From Cellvibrio mixtus subsp. mixtus J3-8 (lineage in GTDB: Bacteria > Pseudomonadota > Gammaproteobacteria > Pseudomonadales > Cellvibrionaceae), in assembly GCF_000766945.1 (NCBI RefSeq), contig NZ_KN266207.1:937898-1001897 (forward strand): a stretch of DNA of 64,000 nucleotides, written 5' to 3'. Every line of letters starts with the position of its first letter. The first letter of the stretch is position 1. Positions 7,653-16,827 of the stretch are shown piece by piece. Below the pieces are notes generated by a model. That model was not told the DNA's origin. It saw only the letters and a list, made by a program, of their open reading frames with translations, and did not search any database. The position numbers were made by a program, and so were the translations under genes.

Positions 7653-9052
7653 TGACTCGTTTTTATTTAAAAATATTTTTTACGTTTTGGCTGATAACTG
7701 CTGCCATTATTGTGGGTACCAACATTGTCGTCCATTGGTTTGATATGACCCCGGACGGCAATTTACAACACAACAGTGAAATCAATGATGATGATCCGGC
7801 CAAACGATTGTTATTTCAAATGGTCGGCAATGCCGTCAACCGCAATACACGCCAACTGGTGCAAGACCTTCGTTCCATGCCCAATTGGTCTACGCGTTTT
7901 GTCTATGTAATCGACAGGGAAAACCGCGATTTATTGGATCGCCCCTTGCCTCCCGGAGTTATGTTTCTTGCTCCACGCCTCACCGCAAAACATCCGTTTG
8001 ATAAAGTCCAGGATCGCAATCGCAAATTGTTTGGCCGTTACATAACCCTGAATGATGGCAACAGTGTGAAATTGATTACTATTTCTTCCGGCCGTGATGA
8101 AGGCCAGGATCGCGATATTATCTGGGAACTATTTCTCGATAACATTTGGCCATTATTGCTGGTCTCTATTCTGGTCAGCGGCTCTGCCTGCTTTTTTCTT
8201 GCACGTCATTTCACTCGTAGTATCAATACATTGCAGAGAGCAACCCAGCAAATTGCGCGTGGGGATTTAAGTGTTCGCATCGGCGATCAATTTCACGGGC
8301 GTAAAGATGAAATTGCGGCCCTGGGGCGCGACTTTGACCACATGACGGAACGATTAGAAAAAGCGATGCAGGAGCAGAAGCGATTAATTAAAGATGTTTC
8401 CCATGAATTACGTACACCGCTGGCTCGTTTGCAAATTGCACTGGCATTAGCGCGGCAACGCAGCCATGGTATCGTTGACCATGAATTGGATAGAATCAAA
8501 CAAGCAGCGGATTACCTGAACGATATCATCACCGATATTTTGACACTCCCGGTTCAAGGGCAAGACAGTTGGGTACTTGATGATGTATTGGATTTGGTAA
8601 GCCTGCTGCAAACCCTGATGGATAATTATCAAGCTGATGCTTACGAAAAAAATATCAACATTCGATTTAAATGCGCCCTTGAAGAGGCGCTGGTTGCGAC
8701 ACATGGAAACATGCTCGTCGGTGTATTTGAAAACACATTACGCAACGCATTGTTATACACACCGGCTAACGCCGAAATATTTATTCAATTATCAGAAACC
8801 GGCGATGGCGAATACTATCGGGTAGAAATTATGGACCAGGGCCCCGGAGTTCCCGCTGATGCCCTTGAAAGTATTTTCCAGCCTTTCTATCGCACTGATG
8901 AAGCCCGTGCCCGCGAGAGTGGCGGTTACGGTTTAGGGCTTGCTATCGCACAGCGCAGCGTTTCACTTCATCAAGGGCGCATTTGGGCAGAGAATCGACC
9001 AACTGGCGGGTTAAACCTCTGCATACTGCTTCCCCACATTAAAAATCCCTAA
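7652..9052 (+). CDS. cpxA: CpxA-like sensor histidine kinase
   Basis: This 466-residue inner-membrane kinase has a first membrane segment near residues 8-28, a periplasmic sensor of about 130 residues, and a second segment near 165-187. A HAMP linker follows, then a HisKA domain with phospho-acceptor His251 in DVSHELRTPLARLQ, and an HATPase domain with MDQGPGVP and GGYGLGLAIA. It should phosphorylate and dephosphorylate the adjacent regulator in response to envelope stress. The divergent cpxP gene supports the Cpx assignment. The periplasmic domain is the least conserved part, so the inducing signal cannot be read from sequence. No clear terminator was found in the 266 bp after it. Confidence 0.88.
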   Translation: MTRFYLKIFFTFWLITAAIIVGTNIVVHWFDMTPDGNLQHNSEINDDDPAKRLLFQMVGNAVNRNTRQLVQDLRSMPNWSTRFVYVIDRENRDLLDRPLPPGVMFLAPRLTAKHPFDKVQDRNRKLFGRYITLNDGNSVKLITISSGRDEGQDRDIIWELFLDNIWPLLLVSILVSGSACFFLARHFTRSINTLQRATQQIARGDLSVRIGDQFHGRKDEIAALGRDFDHMTERLEKAMQEQKRLIKDVSHELRTPLARLQIALALARQRSHGIVDHELDRIKQAADYLNDIITDILTLPVQGQDSWVLDDVLDLVSLLQTLMDNYQADAYEKNINIRFKCALEEALVATHGNMLVGVFENTLRNALLYTPANAEIFIQLSETGDGEYYRVEIMDQGPGVPADALESIFQPFYRTDEARARESGGYGLGLAIAQRSVSLHQGRIWAENRPTGGLNLCILLPHIKNP

Positions 9053-9227
9053 CCTGTTTTGCTGCTTTACGTTTACCACCAAAGCGACAATCTTTTGACT
9101 GGCGGCAAGCTCTTTCCGCAATACATCGAATAACCAATAATTTTTTTGGCGGCTTATTGCCGCTGCCCTATCGGAGAAAAAATTATAATTCGTTGTTTTT
9201 ATTAAAAAAATAAACTTCAAAACGGAA

Positions 9228-9243
9228 TGGCACAGTTTTCGCA
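9228..9243 (+). promoter_or_regulatory. Candidate sigma-54 (RpoN) promoter for the diguanylate cyclase gene
   Basis: TGGCAC-N5-TCGCA has the required GG-N10-GC spacing, with a perfect -24 element (TGGCAC at 9228-9233) and one mismatch in the -12 element. It lies about 75-90 bases upstream of the probable start at 9319. Confidence 0.5.
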
Positions 9244-9318
9244 ATTTGCCTGTTACAGACGCCTGAATCCGTTGAAGCGGCAATGGGCGGATATAAATTC
9301 AACAAACAGGTAATTACT

Positions 9319-10254
9319 ATGCGGGATATGACTATGGTGATCGGAGCCAATGTGGCAAACGGCACAAGCAATCTCCCTTTGACCCCGTTAACGCCCGAGC
9401 AAGAATTGGCGACCAGGGTTCGTCTTGGCCAAGCCCTGCAAATGAGCCTGGAGCCCGCAGAAGTTCTCACTTTGTTTTATAAACATATCCAATCAGCCGT
9501 GAGTATTTCGGGATTGGTATTCAAATTCGCCAACGCCAATCCTGATCAGAAGATTGGCCGCGAATGCCTACACCATTGCGATTATCGTCTGACCACAGAT
9601 GAAGGTTATCTAGGCGAAATTATTTTTAGCCGCAGCAAGCGCTTTGTAGAAACTGAACTGATCACACTTGAGCTTTTACTTGGCTCGCTAATTTATCCAT
9701 TGCGCAACGCCCTTCGCTATCAAAAAGCAATGCGCCTGGCCCTGTTGGACCCACTCACATTAGTAGGAAATCGCGCTGCGCTGGATTCTGCACTGAGCCG
9801 TGAATTGCAGTTGGCTGAGCGTCATGATCATGAGCTATCACTCCTATTAATTGATGCGGATAATTTCAAAAAAATAAACGATGACTATGGCCACCACCGC
9901 GGTGATTTAGTGTTGTGCGAAATCGCTAAAGGCATTCAATCCGTTTGTCGCGGTTCCGATATTACCTTCCGCTATGGCGGTGAAGAGTTCGTCGTATTAC
10001 TTGGTAAAACCAATGCCGATGGTGCAAAAATTATTGCCGAGCGAATTCGCCAGCAAATTGCCCAAACCCGGATTAGTTATCATGGTAAAGCAATCAGCAC
10101 AACAGTCAGCATTGGCATTGCCACACGTAAGCCGGGCAAAGCCAAAGAACACATTAATGATTTATTTGAGCGCGCAGATACAGCGCTTTACCAGGCAAAA
10201 GCCAATGGCAGAAACCGAGTGGTTAGCAGTGATGATGTGCTAACAATCCAATAA
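9319..10254 (+). CDS. Diguanylate cyclase (GGDEF domain protein)
   Basis: The product is 311 residues if translation starts at the ATG at 9319; an in-frame ATG at 9283 would add 12 residues. The N-terminal half (about 1-140) is an unassigned, probably GAF-like sensory region with no membrane segment. The C-terminal half is a GGDEF domain: DPLTLVGNRAAL, LIDADNFKKINDDYGHHRGD and the active-site GGEEF at residues 220-224. RGSD at 211-214, five residues before GGEEF, is a canonical inhibitory I-site, so product feedback is likely. It should make c-di-GMP from two GTP in the cytoplasm. It is a single gene bounded by a possible sigma-54 promoter and a strong terminator. Confidence 0.9.
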   Translation: MRDMTMVIGANVANGTSNLPLTPLTPEQELATRVRLGQALQMSLEPAEVLTLFYKHIQSAVSISGLVFKFANANPDQKIGRECLHHCDYRLTTDEGYLGEIIFSRSKRFVETELITLELLLGSLIYPLRNALRYQKAMRLALLDPLTLVGNRAALDSALSRELQLAERHDHELSLLLIDADNFKKINDDYGHHRGDLVLCEIAKGIQSVCRGSDITFRYGGEEFVVLLGKTNADGAKIIAERIRQQIAQTRISYHGKAISTTVSIGIATRKPGKAKEHINDLFERADTALYQAKANGRNRVVSSDDVLTIQ

Positions 10255-10267
10255 ATTTATCGAGCAT

Positions 10268-10297
10268 AAAAAAGCCGCGTAGTTACGCGGCTTTTTT
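10268..10297. terminator. Bidirectional terminator between the GGDEF gene and rluB
   Basis: The arms AAAAAAGCCGCGTA and TACGCGGCTTTTTT pair perfectly around a 2-base loop. A T-run follows in both directions between the two convergent genes. Confidence 0.9.
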
Positions 10298-10315
10298 ATT
10301 TCGGTTGCATTCAAA

Positions 10316-11455
10316 TTATTCAACAACGGGAGGACGCTTGCGTGGTGGCGCTTTCGGACGACGAGGTGCCGCTGAAGCTGCACGTAACTTTTTATCGTGG
10401 CGCAGCAACTGTATTGCCTCATCGCGAGTAGGCTGCATAATCCGGGTGTAAGTTGAACTATCGAATCCTGCGGTCATGCACAAATCCTGAATCTCACGCT
10501 CAGTCAAATCAATCCACTGCCCCACACGCACATGGGATGGAATGAAAATATTTGCGTAGCGCACGCGTTTCAGGCGGCTCACTTTAACACCTTGCGATTC
10601 CCACAAACGGCGCACTTCACGGTTGCGGCCTTCCATTACTACACAATAAAACCAGCGATTTTTTCCTTCACCTGCACCATCGACGATATCAGTAAATCGG
10701 GCAACACCGTCATCCAATAACACGCCATCCAACAACTGTTCTTTCATCTCATCAGTAACCTCACCTTGAATACGTACAAGGTATTCGCGGTCAATAACTG
10801 AAGACGGGTGCATAAGCTTATTAGCCAACTCACCATCATTTGTGAACAACAATAAACCACTGGTATTAAAATCCAGGCGGCCAACAGAAATCCAGCGCTC
10901 GCCTTTTATTGCTGGCAAACGGTCATAAACTGTTGGGCGGCCCTCAGGGTCGGAACGGGAACAAATTTCACCTTCCGGTTTGTTATACAAAATTACACGG
11001 CGGCGAGTTAATTCGGTGCGCAATACAATGCGCTGGCCATTTATAAAAATTTTATCTTTTGATGTGACCCTGTCACCCAGCTTGGCGATTCGGTCATTCA
11101 CTTTTACCTGGCCCGCCTCAATAAGGCGCTCCATCTCGCGACGAGAACCTATACCAGCGCGAGCCAATACTTTTTGCAGCTTTTCATCACCTGGTACAAC
11201 TTTTTCATCAGCAGTTTTTACTTTTGCTGGCGCTTCTACTTTGGCCGGTGATTTACGCCCGTCAGCCGCCGTTTTTTGGTGCGGACCTGGTGCAGATTTT
11301 TTAACAGTAGATTTCTCTTCTTTCCTAACTGCGGGTTTTTCTCCGCGCACCGGTTTTTCATGGTTACGTTTAGCGCCCGCACCTTTTCCGGCCACTACTG
11401 GCTTCACAGCCCTGGTAGATTTTTCTGGTTTATCCTGGTCGATTTTCTTCACCAT
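10316..11455 (-). CDS. rluB: 23S rRNA pseudouridine synthase RluB with basic N-terminal extension
   Basis: The 379-residue enzyme makes a pseudouridine in 23S rRNA (position 2605 in E. coli). Residues 1-90 are a Lys/Ala/Pro-rich, probably disordered extension. An S4 RNA-binding domain follows ([25 protein letters not shown], split over about 92-150), then the catalytic domain with the active-site Asp in [20 protein letters not shown]. The C-terminus is again basic and proline-rich. The gene follows scpA and scpB on the same strand with a 20-base gap, the common scpA-scpB-rluB operon. No Shine-Dalgarno is obvious, consistent with coupling to scpB. Confidence 0.92.
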   Translation of the reverse strand: MVKKIDQDKPEKSTRAVKPVVAGKGAGAKRNHEKPVRGEKPAVRKEEKSTVKKSAPGPHQKTAADGRKSPAKVEAPAKVKTADEKVVPGDEKLQKVLARAGIGSRREMERLIEAGQVKVNDRIAKLGDRVTSKDKIFINGQRIVLRTELTRRRVILYNKPEGEICSRSDPEGRPTVYDRLPAIKGERWISVGRLDFNTSGLLLFTNDGELANKLMHPSSVIDREYLVRIQGEVTDEMKEQLLDGVLLDDGVARFTDIVDGAGEGKNRWFYCVVMEGRNREVRRLWESQGVKVSRLKRVRYANIFIPSHVRVGQWIDLTEREIQDLCMTAGFDSSTYTRIMQPTRDEAIQLLRHDKKLRAASAAPRRPKAPPRKRPPVVE

Positions 11456-11475
11456 AGAATTAATAAATACGCAGC

Positions 11476-12375
11476 TTAATGACTGCCTTGATCCTCTTGA
11501 TCTTCATCCGTCGTTGAAGGTTCCGGTGTTACTGGAGCTTCATCTTCTACATCAACAAATGCTTCTTCACCATCAACAAATCCCTCTTCGTACAAAGCAG
11601 CTTCATCGATGTCTTGTCGCTCACTGATAGTGTTGGGTGCCGGTGTTGCATCAGGTATCGGTGGATCTGTATCTTTTTCACCTAGACCTGCCTCACCCAA
11701 ATCCAATACAGGATTTAATTCATCCAGATCACGGATTTCACTCAGTGATGGCAACTCTTCCAAACTCTTTAAATTAAAGTAGTCCAAAAATTGTCGGGTA
11801 GTCGCATAGAGTGAAGGCCGCCCTGGCACATCGCGATGCCCTACCACCTTCACCCAGTCACGTTCCAACAGCGTTTTAATGATATGCGAACTCACTGCTA
11901 CGCCGCGAATTTCCTCAATATCACCACGGGTGATCGGTTGACGATAAGCAATCAACGACAGGGTTTCGAGTAATGCGCGCGAATATTTTTGCGGTTTCTC
12001 TTCCCATAAGCGATTAACCCAGGGTGCGAGATTGTCCCGAACCTGGAAACGCCAACCTGATGCAACTTCTTTTAATTCAAAACCACGATCTTCACAAGCA
12101 GCCTGGATATCAGCGAGCGCAACTGCAATGTCATCTTTAGTTGGCGCCACTTCTTCATCAAATAATTCCAGCAGGCGCGCGATAGTCATTGGCTGGCCAG
12201 CAGCAAGAATTGCCCCTTCGAGAATTTTACGCAGTAGTGCCGCATCAACCGGCAGTTGGGTAACGGGAACGGTAGCGGACTCTTCCTCGATAACCGGTTC
12301 CTCAAACAACTGGGCGCCGCTGTCTTCGGTATCCAGGGAGTCCAATTCTTCGTCGTTATTTGTTTCGTTTGTCAT
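11476..12375 (-). CDS. scpB: Segregation and condensation protein ScpB
   Basis: ScpB is the paired winged-helix subunit of the Smc-ScpAB chromosome condensin. The core (about residues 45-215) shows [59 protein letters not shown] and [12 protein letters not shown], all family hallmarks. Both ends carry long acidic tails, which makes the 299-residue product longer than the minimal family size near 190-200. The start codon overlaps the scpA stop (ATGA), so the two subunits should be translated together. smc itself is not in the window. Confidence 0.93.
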   Translation of the reverse strand: MTNETNNDEELDSLDTEDSGAQLFEEPVIEEESATVPVTQLPVDAALLRKILEGAILAAGQPMTIARLLELFDEEVAPTKDDIAVALADIQAACEDRGFELKEVASGWRFQVRDNLAPWVNRLWEEKPQKYSRALLETLSLIAYRQPITRGDIEEIRGVAVSSHIIKTLLERDWVKVVGHRDVPGRPSLYATTRQFLDYFNLKSLEELPSLSEIRDLDELNPVLDLGEAGLGEKDTDPPIPDATPAPNTISERQDIDEAALYEEGFVDGEEAFVDVEDEAPVTPEPSTTDEDQEDQGSH

Positions 12376-13268
12376 TGTGTTCTGGCTTTTACATGAATAG
12401 GAGCAAAAGATTCGCTTTGGACAATTTCAACCAGCGATTCCTTAATCAATTCCATTACCGCTAAAAAGGTAACCACTACACCAAGGCGCCCTTCTTCCAC
12501 CGTAAACAGGCTTACAAAAGGTACAAAGTGCTGGTGCGCCAGGGTATCCAAAACCTGGGCCATTCGCTCACGTGTGGACAATTTCTCTTTAGACACATGG
12601 TGGCTTTCAAACATATCAGCGCGACGCAATACTTCCGACAACGCCAGTAATAATTCTTGCAACTCCACATCCGGCTCAAGTCGCGTCAAATTGCGATCAG
12701 GCCCTGTAGCGGACACAGGAAATACGTTACGGCCAACCCTGGGGACTTTGTCCAGGTCTTCGGCAGCTTGTTTAAACCGCTCATATTCCTGCAAACGGCG
12801 AATAAGCGATGCACGCGGATCTTCTTCCTCTTCCTGCTCTTCAGATGAACGAGGCAGGAGCATTCGCGATTTAATCTCAGCAAGCATGGCTGCCATCACC
12901 AGATACTCTGCCGCCAACTCAAACTGATGGGATTCCATCAACTCAACATACGCCATGTATTGAGACGTAATTTCAGACACATTGATATCAAGGATATCGA
13001 TATTCTGGCGGCGGATCAGGTAGAGCAATAAGTCCAGGGGTCCTTCAAACGCTTCAAGGAATACTTCAAGCGCATCCGGAGGGATATAAAGATCCTGCGG
13101 CAGTTGTGTGTATGCCTTCCCATGTACGACAGCAAAGGGCATTTCCCCCTGCTGGGGGCGATTCTGTCCACCAGCATCGGATGCCACTGAGCCCGCCTCG
13201 GTTACCTCCGCTGGCTCATGCTCAACGGGAGCTTCTGGCGGAACAACGCTATCAGGGGTTTCACTCAC
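12372..13268 (-). CDS. scpA: Segregation and condensation protein ScpA
   Basis: ScpA is the kleisin subunit that links the Smc heads. The 298-residue product has the characteristic VFLEAFEGPLDLLLYLIRRQ followed by DILDINVSEITSQYM and LAAEYLVMAAMLAEIKSRMLLP, and a C-terminal winged helix ending near TFLAVMELIKESLVEI. Residues 1-42 are an acidic low-complexity leader. The start used here is the GTG at 13268. An in-frame ATG at 13142 (MPFAVVHG) is a credible alternative because conserved sequence begins there. It overlaps scpB by four bases. Confidence 0.9.
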   Translation of the reverse strand: MSETPDSVVPPEAPVEHEPAEVTEAGSVASDAGGQNRPQQGEMPFAVVHGKAYTQLPQDLYIPPDALEVFLEAFEGPLDLLLYLIRRQNIDILDINVSEITSQYMAYVELMESHQFELAAEYLVMAAMLAEIKSRMLLPRSSEEQEEEEDPRASLIRRLQEYERFKQAAEDLDKVPRVGRNVFPVSATGPDRNLTRLEPDVELQELLLALSEVLRRADMFESHHVSKEKLSTRERMAQVLDTLAHQHFVPFVSLFTVEEGRLGVVVTFLAVMELIKESLVEIVQSESFAPIHVKARTQ

Positions 13269-13301
13269 TCGGTTAACTCGCAGATTTAAATAAAATGAGT
13301 A

Positions 13302-13318
13302 GAGCCCTTCGCGGGCTC
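13302..13318 (-). other. Stem-loop between yciO and scpA
   Basis: GAGCCC and GGGCTC form a 6-bp GC-rich stem with a TTCGC loop in the 130-bp gap between the yciO stop and the scpA start. The sequence after it on the minus strand is only moderately T-rich, so it may be a weak yciO terminator or part of the scpA leader. Confidence 0.3.
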
Positions 13319-13398
13319 AAGGCAAGGGCGGCATTATAGCCATTAAAAGGGGGATGGGACAGCCGGTGACGGGAACAAATAATATCAATAAAGATCAA

Positions 13399-14025
13399 TC
13401 AGTTAGATTCAAAAGGTGAGAAGTCGCCTTTACCTTGACGTACCAACCTGGGAACATCGCCAGTCAGATCCACCACTGTTGTGGGCTCCAGGCCGCAATA
13501 ACCACCATCAATTACCAAATCTACGAAATGCTCAAGGGTATCGCGAATGTCATAAGGGTCCGTCATCGGTAAATCCTCGCCCGGCATCAGTAGACTACTA
13601 GTCATCAGTGGCTCACCCAATTCTTCCAATAGAGCCAATGCAATAAGGTTGTCCGGGACGCGCAAACCGATAGTTTTGCGTTTTGGGTGAAGTAATCGGC
13701 GCGGGACATCTGCCGTCGCTTCCAGGATAAAGGTATAAGCTCCCGGCGTATGGTTTTTTATCAACCGAAATGCCTGATTATCTACCCTTGCATAGGTCGC
13801 CAACTCCGAGAGATCGCGGCACATCAAGGTGAAGTTGTGGTTCTTATCCAATTTGCGCAACGTACGAATTCGCTCAAGGGCATCTTTATCGCCAATATGG
13901 CATCCCAATGCGTAGGCTGAGTCCGTGGGGTACACCACGACACCTCCTTTACGGATAATATCGGCCGCCTGAGCAATGAGACGGTGTTGCGGATTTTCCG
14001 GATGAATCTGAAAAAACTGGGCCAT
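13399..14025 (-). CDS. yciO: YciO family protein (Sua5/YciO/YrdC fold)
   Basis: The 208-residue product aligns well with E. coli YciO: MAQFFQIHPENPQHRLI at the start, KGGVVVYPTDSAYALGC, HNFTLMCRDLSELATYARV, PGAYTFILEAT, RKTIGLRVPDN and TTVVDLTGDVP. It shares the fold of threonylcarbamoyl-AMP synthases (t6A tRNA modification), but YciO itself is not the main TsaC/Sua5 enzyme and its role is less certain. The ATG at 14025 gives the family length and start; an upstream in-frame start at 14064 would add an unrelated tail. The rnm gene lies 67 bp upstream in the same direction, as in E. coli. Confidence 0.92.
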   Translation of the reverse strand: MAQFFQIHPENPQHRLIAQAADIIRKGGVVVYPTDSAYALGCHIGDKDALERIRTLRKLDKNHNFTLMCRDLSELATYARVDNQAFRLIKNHTPGAYTFILEATADVPRRLLHPKRKTIGLRVPDNLIALALLEELGEPLMTSSLLMPGEDLPMTDPYDIRDTLEHFVDLVIDGGYCGLEPTTVVDLTGDVPRLVRQGKGDFSPFESN

Positions 14026-14092
14026 GATCAACTCTCTACTCGCTTTACAGTGGATTCCGCGCATCGACGCCTCCCACTAAATAATTTGCCTG

Positions 14093-14923
14093 TTAAAACC
14101 CTAGCAAATTCCATACAGGTTTTGCTTCATCAGGCAAAACCCCAAAACTTCCCAGTTCCTGCCAGGGCTGGTCAGGTACATGAAAATCCGATCCGCAAGA
14201 TGAATACAGGGATCGGGTATTCACAATTTTTATTAAATCCCGGGTCACACTCGCTGGCTGCAGACCGCTAATTACCTCGACAGCATCGCCACCCGCGGCC
14301 ACAAAAGAATCCACCAATGCGCACATTTTCGTACGGGTTAACTCGTATTTAGCGGGATGGGCCAATACCGCAACACCACCCGCGGCGTGAATCCAGCCAA
14401 TTACCTGATCCATCAACGGCCACTGGTATTTAACATCGGCAAGCTTGCCAGCCCCCAAATATTTCTTAAAAGCAGCATTAATAGTTTTTACCGCACCAAC
14501 TTTCACCAGATATTGCGCAAAGTGGGGTCGCCCTAGCGTACCAGCACCCGCAATCTCCTTGGCCGCCGCCAAGGCATCAGGAAATCCGGCACGCGACAAA
14601 CGCTCACCAATAGCTAATGAGCGCGCAGCTCTCGCCTGCACCTGAAAATCTATTGCCGCTTGTAGTTCGGGCGAAGCCGGGTTCACACCAAGGCCGACGA
14701 TATGTACGCCACCTTTACCCCATTGACTGGAGAATTCGATACCGCTAATGAGTTGAATACCAGCTTTAACAGCGGCTTTATGTGCAAGATCAACACCGGC
14801 TATGGTATCGTGATCCGTGATCGCCAGCACGGAAACGCCGCGCGCTTTTGCTCGCTCGACCAAAGCCTCCGGACTCAAGGCGCCATCAGAAAAATAAGTA
14901 TGGCTATGCAGATCAAAAATCAC
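14093..14923 (-). CDS. rnm: PHP-domain phosphoesterase, RNase AM (TrpH/YciV)
   Basis: The 276-residue PHP-domain metalloenzyme shows FDLHSHTYFSDG, AITDHDTIAG, a GHF-equivalent GRPHFAQYL, AVLAHPAKY and GSDFHVPDQPW, which together supply the metal ligands. E. coli YciV is a 5'-3' exoribonuclease (RNase AM) that trims 5' ends of rRNAs. The start is the GTG at 14923 with GGAG six bases upstream; another GTG at 14950 has no such support. It is transcribed with yciO and is divergent from the membrane gene at 14962 across only 38 bp. Confidence 0.9.
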   Translation of the reverse strand: MIFDLHSHTYFSDGALSPEALVERAKARGVSVLAITDHDTIAGVDLAHKAAVKAGIQLISGIEFSSQWGKGGVHIVGLGVNPASPELQAAIDFQVQARAARSLAIGERLSRAGFPDALAAAKEIAGAGTLGRPHFAQYLVKVGAVKTINAAFKKYLGAGKLADVKYQWPLMDQVIGWIHAAGGVAVLAHPAKYELTRTKMCALVDSFVAAGGDAVEVISGLQPASVTRDLIKIVNTRSLYSSCGSDFHVPDQPWQELGSFGVLPDEAKPVWNLLGF

Positions 14924-14961
14924 ACTAACTCCACGACTTTGGCAATACACCCGGATTGGTC

Positions 14962-15732
14962 ATGACAGACAAACACACTGAAGAAACTTCGAGCATGGTA
15001 GCCGATAAGGCTAAACAACAAACGGCTAATTCACAGCCTGCGGTTAAAAAAGAAAGTTTTTTAGCCAATTTGCTTATGAATATTGTAATCCCTACATTAA
15101 TTCTGACCAAATTGAGTACCGATGAGTATTTGGGTGCGACCTGGGGGTTAATTGTTGCCCTCGCCTTTCCTATCGGTTATGGCCTGCGCGATTTTGCGAT
15201 CAATAAAAAATTAAATGTGTTTTCTGCGTTAGGTGTGGTTAGTGTGTTGTTAACGGGCGGACTCAGCCTGCTGAAACTGCCGCCCGAATATTTTGCGATT
15301 AAGGAAGCTGCAATTCCCGGCATATTGGGAGTTATCACCCTGGTTTCTATTAAAACGCGCTACCCGTTGGTTAAAGTTTTTATCTATAACGATAAAGTCC
15401 TGAAAATTCAAAAAGTCAATGAAGCTCTCGCCCATTACAATACCCAAAAACAATTTGATCGCACGTTGATCAATGCTTCGTTACTGATTGCCGGCTCATT
15501 TTTTCTGTCCTCAATACTCAATTACGTACTGGCAAAATTAATTCTGGTAAGCCCCGCAGGTACTGCCGAATTTAATGCGGAATTAGGTAAAATGACGGCA
15601 CTCAGCTATCCGGTAATTGCGTTACCCATGATGATCATTATGATGGGCACACTGTTTTATGTATTTCGCAGCATTCGCCTGTTAACCCATTTGACACTTG
15701 AAGAAGTGATTAATGATGGCAGTGCCAATTAA
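14962..15732 (+). CDS. VC0807-family integral membrane protein
   Basis: The 256-residue protein has about six hydrophobic segments, including FLANLLMNIVIPTLIL, WGLIVALAFPIGYGL, VFSALGVVSVLLTGGL and LINASLLIAGSFFLSSILNYVLA, with no known catalytic motif. From memory it matches the VC0807 family of uncharacterised membrane proteins often found beside yciI and the PHP gene in gammaproteobacteria. The function is unknown. The ATG at 14962 is used; a TTG two codons upstream is possible. yciI follows 48 bp downstream in the same direction. Confidence 0.75.
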   Translation: MTDKHTEETSSMVADKAKQQTANSQPAVKKESFLANLLMNIVIPTLILTKLSTDEYLGATWGLIVALAFPIGYGLRDFAINKKLNVFSALGVVSVLLTGGLSLLKLPPEYFAIKEAAIPGILGVITLVSIKTRYPLVKVFIYNDKVLKIQKVNEALAHYNTQKQFDRTLINASLLIAGSFFLSSILNYVLAKLILVSPAGTAEFNAELGKMTALSYPVIALPMMIIMMGTLFYVFRSIRLLTHLTLEEVINDGSAN

Positions 15733-15780
15733 TAGAAAACAGTTCACGATTTACTGAAGAACCAACAAGAGACGAGTGAC

Positions 15781-16080
15781 ATGCTTTACGCCATTATCTG
15801 CCAAGACCATCCAAACAGCCTTGAAAAACGCAAAATCACTCGCCCTGCCCATTTAGCAAGATTGCAGCAACTTAACGATGAAGGTCGTTTATTTGTAGCC
15901 GGACCTCATCCCGCTATCGACAATGGAAATCCGGGCGATGCCGGTTTTACTGGCAGCCTGGTTATCGCAGAGTTTCCCTCATTAGAGGCGGCACAAAAGT
16001 GGGCTGATCAAGATCCTTATTGTACCGCCGGCATTTTCGCCAACGTGGTTGTTAAGCCCTTCAATAAAGTATTGCCATAA
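15781..16080 (+). CDS. yciI: YciI family protein
   Basis: This small cytoplasmic protein of 99 residues has the ferredoxin-like alpha/beta fold of the YciI family. The family's conserved His is in RPAHLARL and a conserved Asp in [14 protein letters not shown], and [17 protein letters not shown] is also typical. The E. coli protein is structurally characterised without a firm reaction; some relatives are dehydrohalogenases or lyases. GAGACGAG precedes the ATG. It sits in a run of same-strand genes (14962-19018). Confidence 0.92.
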   Translation: MLYAIICQDHPNSLEKRKITRPAHLARLQQLNDEGRLFVAGPHPAIDNGNPGDAGFTGSLVIAEFPSLEAAQKWADQDPYCTAGIFANVVVKPFNKVLP

Positions 16081-16118
16081 ATTTTCTCTTTACCTTTTGC
16101 TTAAGGATTGGAATCACT

Positions 16119-16778
16119 GTGAAAAATATTCCCTTACCCGGCTCTACACTCTCGATTCTTGCACTATCGCTCATCAGCTCTTCTGTATTTGCAGTAGACC
16201 GATATGTTTCTGATGTTATTTACGTTCCTGTTCGTAGTGATAAAAACCCACAAGCAAGCGTATTACAACAAGGCGTTGGTAGCGGCACTAAATTAAATTT
16301 TATTCGCGAAGAAACTGGCACTGATAACAATTTGTGGTCATTGGTAGTCACACCGGACGGCACTGAGGGCTGGATACGCAGCCAAAACCTTACTGACAAA
16401 CCTACTGCTGCCATGCAATTGGCAGCGCTTTCCGGCGCCTCAAAAGATGTCGTTGCATTACAAACTGAAAATACACAATTGAAAGCTCAATTAACTAAAA
16501 TCCAACAAGAGCACCAGCAACTCCTCACGGATACTGAAGACATGCGCCAGGCAGCGACGACAGCCCTTAACCTGGAAGATGAACACCAACGCTTGCTGAA
16601 GGAAAATCAATTACTGCAAACCCATGCAGATGTAGTTAAAGCCGATAATGAAAAACTCAAAAACACTGATCGTTTTAATCATTGGGTTTATGGTGGTGGA
16701 TTAGTATTGGGCGGCGTAATTCTTTCATTCGTTTTGCAAGGACTTGGTCGTCGCAAGCGCAAATCTGAATGGCGTTAA
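16119..16778 (+). CDS. Membrane-anchored SH3-domain protein (TIGR04211/YgiM type)
   Basis: The 219-residue product has an N-terminal signal sequence (cleavage near SVFA, residue 25), a bacterial SH3 domain (about 27-92, ending EGWIRSQNL) and a coiled coil (about 105-180, rich in Gln, Leu and Glu). A single C-terminal membrane helix (about 190-210) is followed by a basic tail, RRKRKSEWR. This is the layout of the YgiM/TIGR04211 family, which faces the periplasm. The role is not established; SH3 domains of this type often bind cell-wall peptides. The start is the GTG at 16119, with AAGGA upstream. Confidence 0.82.
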   Translation: MKNIPLPGSTLSILALSLISSSVFAVDRYVSDVIYVPVRSDKNPQASVLQQGVGSGTKLNFIREETGTDNNLWSLVVTPDGTEGWIRSQNLTDKPTAAMQLAALSGASKDVVALQTENTQLKAQLTKIQQEHQQLLTDTEDMRQAATTALNLEDEHQRLLKENQLLQTHADVVKADNEKLKNTDRFNHWVYGGGLVLGGVILSFVLQGLGRRKRKSEWR

Positions 16779-16827
16779 TTATTTGTAGTGGATATTTTTA
16801 GGTAACACTGAATATTTTAGGCTCCTC

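Noticed and set aside
9149-9163. GCGGC/GCCGC hairpin after cpxA as a terminator
   Set aside because: The T-run precedes the stem on the plus strand, so it is on the wrong side for cpxA; no U-tract follows it.
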